A stretch of 64,000 nt of DNA, taken from positions 2,046,001 to 2,110,000 of the forward strand of contig NZ_CP026947.1 in NCBI RefSeq assembly GCF_003065405.1. The letters are read 5' to 3'. Source of the DNA: Corynebacterium yudongzhengii. GTDB lineage: Bacteria > Actinomycetota > Actinomycetes > Mycobacteriales > Mycobacteriaceae. The position numbers and the translations under genes are program-made. Below are positions 50,648-58,463 of this stretch, one piece after another. Every line of letters begins with the position of its first letter. Within the stretch, counting starts at the first letter, position 1. Under the pieces are notes generated by a model. It had not been told where the DNA came from. It made no database searches and saw nothing but the letters and a program-made list of their open reading frames with translations.

Positions 50648-51721
50648 TTAGTGTCGGGCGTGGTCGCCGATCAGCTGGGCGCGCGGCTCCTCGCCCTCGG
50701 CTTCGCGAACCTCGCCGAGGACCCAGGCATCGACATGCCGGGCGGTGAGCATGGCCAGGGCGCGGTCACGATCCGCCGGGGAGACGACGGCCACCATGCC
50801 CACCCCCATGTTGAAGGTCTTTTCCATCTCTTCTCGGCTGACCTTGCCGAGCGCGGAGATCGTCTTGAAGATCTGCTGCGGCTGCCAGGTGTTGCGGTGC
50901 ATCTCGGCGACAAGCCCTTCGGGGATGACGCGCTCCATGTTGCCGACGAGCCCGCCGCCGGTGACGTGGCAGAACGTGCGCACGGTGCACTCGGAGGCCA
51001 ACGCCAGGCAATCCTTGGCGTAGATGCGGGTCGGCTCGAGCATCTCCTCACCGAGCGTCCGGCCCAAGTCCTCCATGTGCCCGTCCAAAGAGAGCCCCGC
51101 CTGCTCGAGGAGCACGTGGCGGGCCAGCGAGTAACCGTTGGAGTGCAGGCCCGCGGACTTCATGCCGATGATCACATCCCCGTCGCGCACCTTATCTGGG
51201 CCGAGCAGCTCATCTTCCTCGACGACGCCGACGGCGGTGGCGGAGACGTCGTAATCATCGGCGCCCATCACCCCGGGGTGCTCGGCGGTCTCGCCGCCGA
51301 GCAGCGCACAGCCGGCCTGCACGCAGCCCTCCGCGATACCGGCGACGATGTCGGCGACCTTTTCCGGCACCACCTTGCCGATGGCGATGTAATCCTGCAG
51401 AAACAGCGGCTCGGCACCACAGACGACGAGGTCGTCGACACACATGGCCACCAGGTCAATGCCGATGGTGTCATGCTTATCGACGGCCTGCGCCACCACC
51501 AACTTCGTGCCCACCCCGTCGGACCCGGCGGCGAGCAGGGGCTTGTCATACTTGCCGAGCGCGAACAGCCCGGCAAAACCGCCGAGCCCGCCGCGCACCT
51601 CGGGGCGGGAGGCGCGTTTCGAATGCTTCTTAAACAGCTCGACAGCGCGGTCTCCGGCGGCGATGTCGACGCCGGCAGCGGCGTAGGACGCACCTGCTGG
51701 CGAGGTGTTCTCGTCGGTCAT
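50648..51721 (-). CDS. purM: Phosphoribosylformylglycinamidine cyclo-ligase (AIR synthetase)
   Basis: Closes the imidazole ring in purine synthesis, using ATP. 357 residues, with the ATP-binding glycine-rich YKKASRAEVRGGLGGFAGLF-type start (here KHSKRASRPEVRGGLGGFAG), the GTKLVVAQAVDKHDTIGIDLVAM core (GVGTKLVVAQ and IGIDLVAMCVDD), CALLGGETAEHPGVM, and GLHSNGYSLAR with the C-terminal half TFCHVTGGGLVGNMER. The ATG at 51721 has AAGGAGTAA upstream. It is 8 bp behind purF, in the same operon. Confidence 0.97.
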   Translation of the reverse strand: MTDENTSPAGASYAAAGVDIAAGDRAVELFKKHSKRASRPEVRGGLGGFAGLFALGKYDKPLLAAGSDGVGTKLVVAQAVDKHDTIGIDLVAMCVDDLVVCGAEPLFLQDYIAIGKVVPEKVADIVAGIAEGCVQAGCALLGGETAEHPGVMGADDYDVSATAVGVVEEDELLGPDKVRDGDVIIGMKSAGLHSNGYSLARHVLLEQAGLSLDGHMEDLGRTLGEEMLEPTRIYAKDCLALASECTVRTFCHVTGGGLVGNMERVIPEGLVAEMHRNTWQPQQIFKTISALGKVSREEMEKTFNMGVGMVAVVSPADRDRALAMLTARHVDAWVLGEVREAEGEEPRAQLIGDHARH

Positions 51722-51729
51722 GGTTGTGG

Positions 51730-53250
51730 TTACTCCTTGTCGGCGTTCGCGCGGATGCGGCGGACCGCGTCGGCATTGGGGTTGTCATCGGGAAGGCCCA
51801 GCGGATACTCGCCGGTAAAACACGCCGCGCAGAGGTCTGCTGCGGGCTGTTCGGTGGCCTCGATCATCTCCTCGGTGGAGACGAAGCCCAGGCTGTCGGC
51901 GCCGATGGTCTGGCCGATGGTCTCGGCGATGGCGCGGTGATCGGTAACTTCGGTGCCGCCGTGGTTGGCGATGAGCTCGCCCGGCGAGGCGAAGTCGATG
52001 CCGTAGAAACACGGCCACTTCACCGGCGGCGAGGCGATGCGCACGTGGATCTCGGCGGCGCCGGCCTCGCGCAGCATGCGGATCAACGCCCGCTGGGTGT
52101 TGCCGCGGACGATGGAATCGTCGACCACCACCAGCCGCTTGCCTTCGATGACCTCGCGCAGCGGATTGAGCTTGAGCCGGATGCCGAGCTGGCGCAGCAT
52201 CTGCGTCGGCTGGATGAACGTCCGCCCGACGTAGGCGTTTTTGACCAGCCCTTGGCCGAACGGGATGCCGGACTCCCGGGCGTATCCCACCGCGGCGGGG
52301 GTGCCGGAGTCGGGCACGGGGATCACGATGTCGCCGTCCGCCGGGAACTCGCGCGCTAATCGACGGCCGATCTCAATCCGCGTCGCATTCACACTGCGGC
52401 CCCTAATCTCCGTATCCGGGCGCGCGAGGTAGACGTATTCAAACACGCACCCCTTAGCTTCCGGCTCGGCGAAGCGCTCGGAGTGCACGCCGGCATCATC
52501 GATCGCGACGAGCTCACCCGGCTCGATCTCGCGGACGAAGCTGGCGCCGACGATATCCAGGGCACACGTCTCCGAGGCCACGACCCAACCGTTGTGCAGC
52601 CGGCCGAGCGCCAGCGGGCGCACGCCGTGCGGGTCGCGGGCGGCATAGAGCGTGTTGCCGTCCATAAACGTCAGGCAGAACGCGCCGTGCACGCGCGGGA
52701 GGAGGGAGCGCGCGGCGTCGAGAACCGTCTTGCCATCCTTGACCTCGGCCGCCAACAACGCCGCCATGACCGCCGTATCCGACGACGATCCCTGCCCCGA
52801 AACCTGATCCGTTTCCCGGATGAGTCCGCGGGCGACGGCTTCGTCGAGAAGCTCACGGTAGTTCGTCAGGTTGCCGTTATGCCCGACGGCGACGTCCGTG
52901 CCATCCGCTGCCGTGCGAAACATCGGCTGGACGTTCTCCCAGGAGCCGGCGCCGGCGGTGGAGTAACGCGTGTGCCCGATCGCGACGTGGCCCTGCAGGG
53001 CGCCGAGGACGGGCTCGTCGAAAACCTGGGAGACCAACCCGGCCTCCTTGAACACGACGATGCGATCCCCGTCGCCCACCGCAATGCCCGCACCCTCCTG
53101 GCCGCGGTGCTGGAGGGCGAAGAGGCCGAAGTAGGTCAGCTTGGAGGCGTCCTCGCCGGGCGCCCAGACCCCGAAGACCCCACATTCCTCACGTGGTGAG
53201 GTCTCCCCGTGGTCGTCAAGGTCGGCTACTGGCAGATCCTGAATGCTCAC
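51730..53250 (-). CDS. purF: Amidophosphoribosyltransferase
   Basis: First committed step of purine synthesis: transfers glutamine amide nitrogen to PRPP. 506 residues. A propeptide precedes the N-terminal nucleophile Cys in PREECGVFGVW (the family type needing propeptide removal). The glutaminase half contains GHTRYSTAG and NGNLTNYREL, and the PRTase half has VVVDDSIVRGNTQ (PRPP loop). The GTG at 53250 is seven bases from TAAGGT on the minus strand, a leaderless pattern. A longer open frame runs upstream, but it matches nothing in the family. Heads the purF-purM operon. Confidence 0.96.
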   Translation of the reverse strand: MSIQDLPVADLDDHGETSPREECGVFGVWAPGEDASKLTYFGLFALQHRGQEGAGIAVGDGDRIVVFKEAGLVSQVFDEPVLGALQGHVAIGHTRYSTAGAGSWENVQPMFRTAADGTDVAVGHNGNLTNYRELLDEAVARGLIRETDQVSGQGSSSDTAVMAALLAAEVKDGKTVLDAARSLLPRVHGAFCLTFMDGNTLYAARDPHGVRPLALGRLHNGWVVASETCALDIVGASFVREIEPGELVAIDDAGVHSERFAEPEAKGCVFEYVYLARPDTEIRGRSVNATRIEIGRRLAREFPADGDIVIPVPDSGTPAAVGYARESGIPFGQGLVKNAYVGRTFIQPTQMLRQLGIRLKLNPLREVIEGKRLVVVDDSIVRGNTQRALIRMLREAGAAEIHVRIASPPVKWPCFYGIDFASPGELIANHGGTEVTDHRAIAETIGQTIGADSLGFVSTEEMIEATEQPAADLCAACFTGEYPLGLPDDNPNADAVRRIRANADKE

Positions 53251-53275
53251 GCTACACACCTTAGTCGCTCGTCCA

Positions 53276-53662
53276 TCAGCACTCGATGATCGGCAGCCAG
53301 CGCGCAATCTCCGCAGCCCGCGAGCCCGAGACATCCGCCCGACGCGCGTCCAACACCTCTTCCCAACTGAGCCTGCCCGTGGCCAACAACAGCCACGTGC
53401 GGGCGTCCGTCTCCACGACATTCGGGGGCGTGCCGCGGGTGTGCACCGGCCCCTCGATACACTGCACTGCCACGAACGGGGGTATGCGCACCTCGACGCT
53501 GTGGCCCGGCGCATCCTGGGCGAGGGTGCGGGCGGTGGCGCGGACGGCGGCGGCAAGCGGCTGCCGAGCTGGCCTATCAGCATCCGGGGCGCCTCGATCC
53601 AGCCAGTCGCTGATCTTGGCGACGCTCGCGCGCAGGGTCTCCGGGTCAATCTTTTTCGCCAT
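53276..53662 (-). CDS. SCP2-like sterol-carrier family protein
   Basis: 128 residues of the actinobacterial sterol-carrier-family protein (SCP_3-like) that usually stands next to purF. Recognised from VEVRIPPFVAVQCIEGP and HTRGTPPNVVETDARTWLLLATG, then SWEEVLDARRADVSGSRAAEIARWLPI. Its ligand is unknown. The ATG at 53662 lies six bases from TACACT on the minus strand. Gap to purF is 25 bp, so it is probably the first gene of the purF-purM operon. Confidence 0.85.
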   Translation of the reverse strand: MAKKIDPETLRASVAKISDWLDRGAPDADRPARQPLAAAVRATARTLAQDAPGHSVEVRIPPFVAVQCIEGPVHTRGTPPNVVETDARTWLLLATGRLSWEEVLDARRADVSGSRAAEIARWLPIIEC

Positions 53663-53702
53663 GCATCTAGTGTAGTGAGATAGGATTTTACGCTAGTTCA
53701 CC

Positions 53703-53724
53703 TGCTATAAGCATGCTATAAGCA
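53703..53724 (+). promoter_or_regulatory. Tandem 11-bp repeats containing a -10 sequence upstream of the thioesterase
   Basis: TGCTATAAGCA occurs twice in direct succession. Each contains TATAAG, a fair -10 element, so one turn of the helix separates two possible promoters. Located 26 bases before the ATG at 53750. Confidence 0.5.
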
Positions 53725-53749
53725 CCGGAAAGGCTACGAGACCAAGCAC

Positions 53750-54742
53750 ATGACCGAGACAACCAAGTCCCCGAGTATCACCCTGCGCTTCCTCGCGGCG
53801 CCGACCGATGTCATCCACACCGGAACCGGCGGAGTATCCGGTGGACGCGTACTCGAGTGGATCGATAAATCCGCCTACGCGTGCGCGGTGCAATGGTCGG
53901 GAACCTACTGCGTGACCGCCTACGTCGGCCACATCCACTTCACCCGCCCCATCCCCTCCGGCCACCTGGTGGAAGTACGCTCCCGCCTCGCGATGACCGG
54001 GCGCTCCTCCATGCACATCGTCAACGAGGTCTACTCCGCCGACCCCGCCGAAGGCATCTTCACACGCGCCTGCGACTGCCTCGTCATCTTCGTGGCCAAA
54101 GACGCCGAAACCGGCAAAGCCACCCCCGTGGACACGTTCGTGCCGGAGACCGACGAAGAAAAACGCGTCGAAGACGCCGCCCGCTCCCGCATCGACCTCC
54201 GCCACGCCATCCAAGACGAGATGGAAAAACAAACCTACGACGGCCCCTCCCACGCACCCCGGCTCATCACCCGATTCCTGGCCAAACCCACCGACATCAA
54301 CTGGGGCGGCAACGTGCACGGCGGCACCGCCATGGAATGGATCGACGAAGCCGGCGGCGCCTGCTCCATGGAATGGGCCGGCGAACGCACCGTCGCCGTC
54401 TACGCCGGCGGCATCCGCTTCTACCGACCGATCCACATCGGTGACCTCGTCGAAGTCGACGCCCGCATGATGCGCACCGACCGCCGCAGCATGCAGATGT
54501 CCGTCCACGTCCGCTCCGGCAACCCCCGCGGCGGACGCGAACACCTCAAAGAAGCCATCCACGCCACCGTCAGCTACATGGGCATGGACAGCGACGGCAA
54601 TCCCCTGCCCGCCCGCCAATTCATCCCCCTCACCGAAGAAGACAAACGGCTCTCCGAGCACGCCCAGATCCTGCGCGAACTGCGCGCCGAATTCACCCCA
54701 CATCCGCTCATCACCCCCTCCGCGGCGCAGCACACGGATTAG
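53750..54742 (+). CDS. Acyl-CoA thioesterase, tandem hotdog domains
   Basis: 330 residues with two hotdog domains, each with a thioesterase motif: GGVSGGRVLEWIDKSAYACA (about residues 26-45; given as GGVSGGRVLEWIDK) and NWGGNVHGGTAMEWIDEAGG (about 182-201). Both have the motif (G)G...EW(I)D with an Asp that acts in catalysis, though the first has Ser in place of the His seen in the second. The first half may be catalytically weaker. It hydrolyses acyl-CoA esters, chain length unknown. Divergent from the SCP-like gene. Confidence 0.88.
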   Translation: MTETTKSPSITLRFLAAPTDVIHTGTGGVSGGRVLEWIDKSAYACAVQWSGTYCVTAYVGHIHFTRPIPSGHLVEVRSRLAMTGRSSMHIVNEVYSADPAEGIFTRACDCLVIFVAKDAETGKATPVDTFVPETDEEKRVEDAARSRIDLRHAIQDEMEKQTYDGPSHAPRLITRFLAKPTDINWGGNVHGGTAMEWIDEAGGACSMEWAGERTVAVYAGGIRFYRPIHIGDLVEVDARMMRTDRRSMQMSVHVRSGNPRGGREHLKEAIHATVSYMGMDSDGNPLPARQFIPLTEEDKRLSEHAQILRELRAEFTPHPLITPSAAQHTD

Positions 54743-54840
54743 GGTTTCCGAGTCTGCTTAGCTGGCTTTATGCGGTTGCTTGTGCGGCTGGCGAGGTAGC
54801 TGATCCGGGGGTTTGGGCGTTCTGTGGGATTGCTGCTCGT

Positions 54841-54933
54841 GGTGCGCTAGCGCTGGTCGAAATCACCCCTATAGAAAGGAGTCCCACGCGGTCGAAACCA
54901 GGACTCCTTTAGGGGCAACTTCTTTCGACCGCG
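54841..54933. repeat. GGTCGAAA-type palindromic repeat, copy E
   Basis: Begins GGTGCGCTAGCGCTGGTCGAAA, then ATCACCCCTATAGAAAGGAGT, CCCACGCGGTCGAAACC, ACTCCTTTAGGGG, and ends TTTCGACCGCGG. The right arm is shorter than in copy C. It lies between the thioesterase gene and purL. Confidence 0.82.
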
Positions 54934-54968
54934 GCGAAAACGCCAACCCGCGGCGAAAACGCCAACCC
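54931..54968. repeat. 19-bp perfect tandem repeat at the edge of palindrome copy E
   Basis: GCGGCGAAAACGCCAACCC at 54931-54949 and again at 54950-54968. It directly adjoins the right end of copy E. It lies 49 bp before the purL stop codon (minus strand) and forms no frame. Confidence 0.9.
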
Positions 54969-55016
54969 GCAGAGCGGCGTTCCCGCAGTTCAGGGAACCG
55001 CACCCACGCGAACGCC

Positions 55017-57293
55017 CTACTCCACCACCGAGTTCGCGCCGAGAGCGCGGTTAAACAGATCCGGCAGCGTCGCGGACCAGGCCTCTTCCAGCTCCGCCAG
55101 CGGCAGGGTGACGCCAGGCAGGCGGATCTCGCCGGTGTCGTCGGTGGTGCCGATGACGGCGGCGGGGATGCCGTGGTCGTCGGCACGCTTGAGTACCAGG
55201 TCGAAGTGGTCGGCGGTGGTGGCGATCACGGCGCGGGACGCGGACTCGCTGAGTAGGGCGACGAAGTCATCCTCGTGGACCTTGGAGAGATCCAGCTCGA
55301 CGCCGGCGCCGGAGCTGCGCAGCATCTCGAAGACGGCCTGGAACAGTCCGCCCTCGGAGAGGTCGTGCGCAGCGGTGATGGCGGAGTTGCCGGCGAAGAA
55401 CTCGACGAGCTTCTTTTCGTTGGCGAGGTCGACCTGCGGCGGCAGGCCGGAGAGCTCGGCACCCGCGAGTTCCTGGTAGACGGAGCCGCCGAACTCCTTT
55501 TTGGTCTCGCCGAGCAGGATGAGCACCTCGGGCTCGCCGCAGGCGCCGGCGGCGTTGGCGATGCTGTCGCGCACATCGTCGATGACGCCGAGCACGCCGA
55601 TGACAGGGGTCGGCAGGATCGCTTCCTCGCCGGTCTGGTTGTAGAAGGAGACGTTCCCGCCGGAGACGGGGATGCCGAGTTCCACGGCGCCGTCGGCAAT
55701 GCCGTGCACCGCCTCGCGGAACTGCCACATGATCGCCGGCTCCTCGGGCGAGCCGAAGTTGAGGCAGTTCGTGATCGCGACCGGGCGTGCGCCGGTGACG
55801 GCCACGTTGCGGTAGGCCTCCGCCAGCGCCAGGCGCGCGCCCATGTTCGGGTCGAGCTTGGTGTAGCGGCCGGAAGCATCCGTGGAGACGGCGACGCCGC
55901 GGTGCGTGTGCTCGTCGATACGCAACACGCCGGCATTCGCGTGGCGGGCCTGGACGGTGTTGCCGCGGACGTAGCGGTCGTACTGCTCGGTGATGTAGTC
56001 GCGGGAGCAGAGAGCGGGGGAGGCGACGAGGTCGAGAAGCGTTTGACGCAGGTCGGTCGGCCGGGGCAGCTCGGCCATCTCCTGCAGCTCGTCCTGCCAG
56101 TCGGGGCGGGCGTAAGGGCGCTCGTAGACGGGGCCTTCGTCGATGGTGGAGGCCAGCGCGTCGATGACCAGCTCGCCGTTGTGGTAGACGACGTAGCGAT
56201 CTTTCTCATCGGTGACCTCACCGATCTCGGCGGCGGTGACGTCCCACTTGGCGCAGATCTCACGGAACTTCTCGACGTTCTCCGGCGTCACCACCGCGCA
56301 CATGCGCTCCTGCGACTCGGAGGCGAGGATCTCGGCGGCCGTCATGTCTGTGGCGCGCAGGGGTACGTTGTCGAGGTTGACGCGCATGCCGCCGTCGCCA
56401 GCTGCCGCCAGCTCGCTGGTGGCACACGCCAGCCCGCCGCCACCCAAGTCCTGGATGCCGACGACCACGCCGGCCGCATACAGCTCGAGGCAGCACTCGA
56501 TGAGCACCTTCTCGGCAAAAGGGTCGCCGACCTGGACGGCGGGCAGCTTGCGCTCGGCGCCTTCCTCAAAGGATTCGGAGCCGAGGACGGAGACGCCGCC
56601 GATGCCGTCGAGACCCGTGTGCGAGCCGAAGAGCATGACCTTGTTGCCGGTGCCCGAGGCGAACGCGAGCTTGAGGTCTTCGACCTTGAGGGTGCCCACG
56701 CACAGCGCATTGACCAGCGGGTTACCCGCGTAGGCGGGGTCAAAGACGGTCTCGCCACCAATGTTGGGAAGGCCCAGGGAGTTGCCATAGCCGCCGATGC
56801 CGTGCACCACGCCGGGAAGCACGCGGGCGGTATCGGGGGCATCGGCGGGCCCGAAGCGCAGCTGATCCATGACGGCGATGGGGCGTGCGCCCATGGCCAT
56901 GATGTCGCGGACGATGCCGCCGACGCCGGTGGCCGCACCCTGGTAGGGCTCGACGAACGACGGGTGGTTGTGACTTTCAACGCGGAAGGTCACGGCGTTG
57001 CCGTCGCCGATGTCGACGACTCCGGCGTTTTCCCCGATGCCGGCGAGGATCTTGGAGTTCATCTCCTCGGTGGCGGTCTCGCCGAAGTAGCGCAGGTGGG
57101 TCTTGGAGGACTTGTACGAGCAGTGCTCCGACCACATGACGGAGTAGACGGTCAGCTCCGCGTCGGTGGGGCGGCGCCCGAGGACTTCCTTGATGCGCTC
57201 GTACTCGTCCTTCTTTAAGCTGAGCTCCTCGTAGGGCTGCTCGAGCTCGGGGGTCTCGAGGGCGTGCGCGACGGTGTCGTTGGTGACAGTCAT
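55017..57293 (-). CDS. purL: Phosphoribosylformylglycinamidine synthase large subunit PurL
   Basis: Catalyses the FGAM synthetase step with PurQ and PurS. 758 residues, the small-PurL class. N-terminal [18 protein letters not shown] (about residues 54-71), ATP-binding [17 protein letters not shown], and the repeated second half with [11 protein letters not shown] and [15 protein letters not shown]. Length is normal and the frame intact. It lies 16 bp behind purQ in the purS-purQ-purL operon. Confidence 0.97.
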   Translation of the reverse strand: MTVTNDTVAHALETPELEQPYEELSLKKDEYERIKEVLGRRPTDAELTVYSVMWSEHCSYKSSKTHLRYFGETATEEMNSKILAGIGENAGVVDIGDGNAVTFRVESHNHPSFVEPYQGAATGVGGIVRDIMAMGARPIAVMDQLRFGPADAPDTARVLPGVVHGIGGYGNSLGLPNIGGETVFDPAYAGNPLVNALCVGTLKVEDLKLAFASGTGNKVMLFGSHTGLDGIGGVSVLGSESFEEGAERKLPAVQVGDPFAEKVLIECCLELYAAGVVVGIQDLGGGGLACATSELAAAGDGGMRVNLDNVPLRATDMTAAEILASESQERMCAVVTPENVEKFREICAKWDVTAAEIGEVTDEKDRYVVYHNGELVIDALASTIDEGPVYERPYARPDWQDELQEMAELPRPTDLRQTLLDLVASPALCSRDYITEQYDRYVRGNTVQARHANAGVLRIDEHTHRGVAVSTDASGRYTKLDPNMGARLALAEAYRNVAVTGARPVAITNCLNFGSPEEPAIMWQFREAVHGIADGAVELGIPVSGGNVSFYNQTGEEAILPTPVIGVLGVIDDVRDSIANAAGACGEPEVLILLGETKKEFGGSVYQELAGAELSGLPPQVDLANEKKLVEFFAGNSAITAAHDLSEGGLFQAVFEMLRSSGAGVELDLSKVHEDDFVALLSESASRAVIATTADHFDLVLKRADDHGIPAAVIGTTDDTGEIRLPGVTLPLAELEEAWSATLPDLFNRALGANSVVE

Positions 57294-57309
57294 GGTCTTC
57301 GGATACTCC

Positions 57310-57981
57310 TTACGCGGCGATCGTCGAGATGGCGGAGAGGAACAGACCCAGGCCGTCCGTCGACGGGCCGGTGAGCGCCTCGACGGCGTGCTCCGGGTGC
57401 GGCATCAGGCCCACGACGCGGCCGTTGTCGCTGGTGATGCCGGCGATGCTGTTGACGGAGCCGTTGAAGTTGTCGGTGTAGCGGAACACGACCCGGCCTT
57501 CCTTCTCCAGCTTCTCGACGGTCTCCGCCGACGCCTGGAACCGGCCTTCGCCATGCTTGGCGGGAATGTAGATACGCGCGCCGTCGTCGAAGTGGTTGGT
57601 CCAGGCGGTGTCGGTGTTTTCGACGGTGAGGTAGGTGTCGGTGCAGTGGAAGTTGAGGTTCTCGTTGCGCGTGAGCGCGCCCTCGAGCAGGCCGGTTTCG
57701 GTCAGGATCTGGAAACCGTTGCAGATGCCGAGCACAGGCATGCCCTTGCCGGCGGCGTCTTTCACGGCCCGCATCATGGGGCTGAGCGAGGCGATCGCAC
57801 CGGAGCGCAGGTAGTCGCCGTACGAGAAACCGCCCGGGACGATGACGGCGTCGATGCCGGCTAAGTCCTCGTCGTCATGCCACAGACTGACCGGCTCCGC
57901 GTCGGCGAGGCGTACGGCGCGGAGTGCGTCGACGTCGTCAAGCGTGCCGGGGAAGGTGATGACACCGATTTTGGCGCTCAC
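57310..57981 (-). CDS. purQ: Phosphoribosylformylglycinamidine synthase glutaminase subunit PurQ
   Basis: 223-residue class I glutamine amidotransferase that supplies ammonia to PurL. Nucleophile Cys in [11 protein letters not shown] (about residue 90), and the catalytic His and Glu in [11 protein letters not shown]. The oxyanion region [15 protein letters not shown] is also typical. The GTG at 57981 overlaps the purS stop by four bases (GTGA). Second gene of purSQL. Confidence 0.96.
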   Translation of the reverse strand: MSAKIGVITFPGTLDDVDALRAVRLADAEPVSLWHDDEDLAGIDAVIVPGGFSYGDYLRSGAIASLSPMMRAVKDAAGKGMPVLGICNGFQILTETGLLEGALTRNENLNFHCTDTYLTVENTDTAWTNHFDDGARIYIPAKHGEGRFQASAETVEKLEKEGRVVFRYTDNFNGSVNSIAGITSDNGRVVGLMPHPEHAVEALTGPSTDGLGLFLSAISTIAA

Positions 57982-58211
57982 GGGCGCACCACCTCGTAGT
58001 CCTCGATCACGGTGTTGGCGAGCAGGGTCGAGGCGACCTCGTCCAGCTGCTCGTCTGTGACCGAATCATCGACCTCGAGCTCGAAACGCTTGCCCTGGCG
58101 GACCTCGCTGACTCCGGAGATCTCGAGCCTCTCGAGGGCGTGGAGCACGGCCTTACCCTGCGGGTCCAAGATCTCGGCCTTCGGCATGACATTGACTACT
58201 ACGCGGGCCAT
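57978..58211 (-). CDS. purS: Phosphoribosylformylglycinamidine synthase subunit PurS
   Basis: 77 residues, small structural subunit that bridges PurQ and PurL. Recognised from [26 protein letters not shown] (given in part as [17 protein letters not shown]) and [13 protein letters not shown]. The ATG at 58211 has AAGGGA upstream; the open frame extends further but without family resemblance. Overlap GTGA with purQ shows translational coupling. First gene of purSQL. Confidence 0.94.
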   Translation of the reverse strand: MARVVVNVMPKAEILDPQGKAVLHALERLEISGVSEVRQGKRFELEVDDSVTDEQLDEVASTLLANTVIEDYEVVRP

Positions 58212-58463
58212 ATCTGTATCCCTTACTTCGCTGCAGTATGGACATCGCCAGTCTAGCCGGGCCGCACTCGCGAGACCTACTTCACCCGCCACCCCCGCAA
58301 ACGCCGCAGCCACCACGAACTCTGGATGAAAACTGTGTGAACGCATATAAAACCCGCAGGAGCCGCTGAATACTCGCCGGGCGGGCCCGCGACGGGTGAC
58401 CTATATCTAATTGTGACTTTTCAAGTCGTCGTCTTTCATTGGACTTTCTGAAGGGAAATTTTC

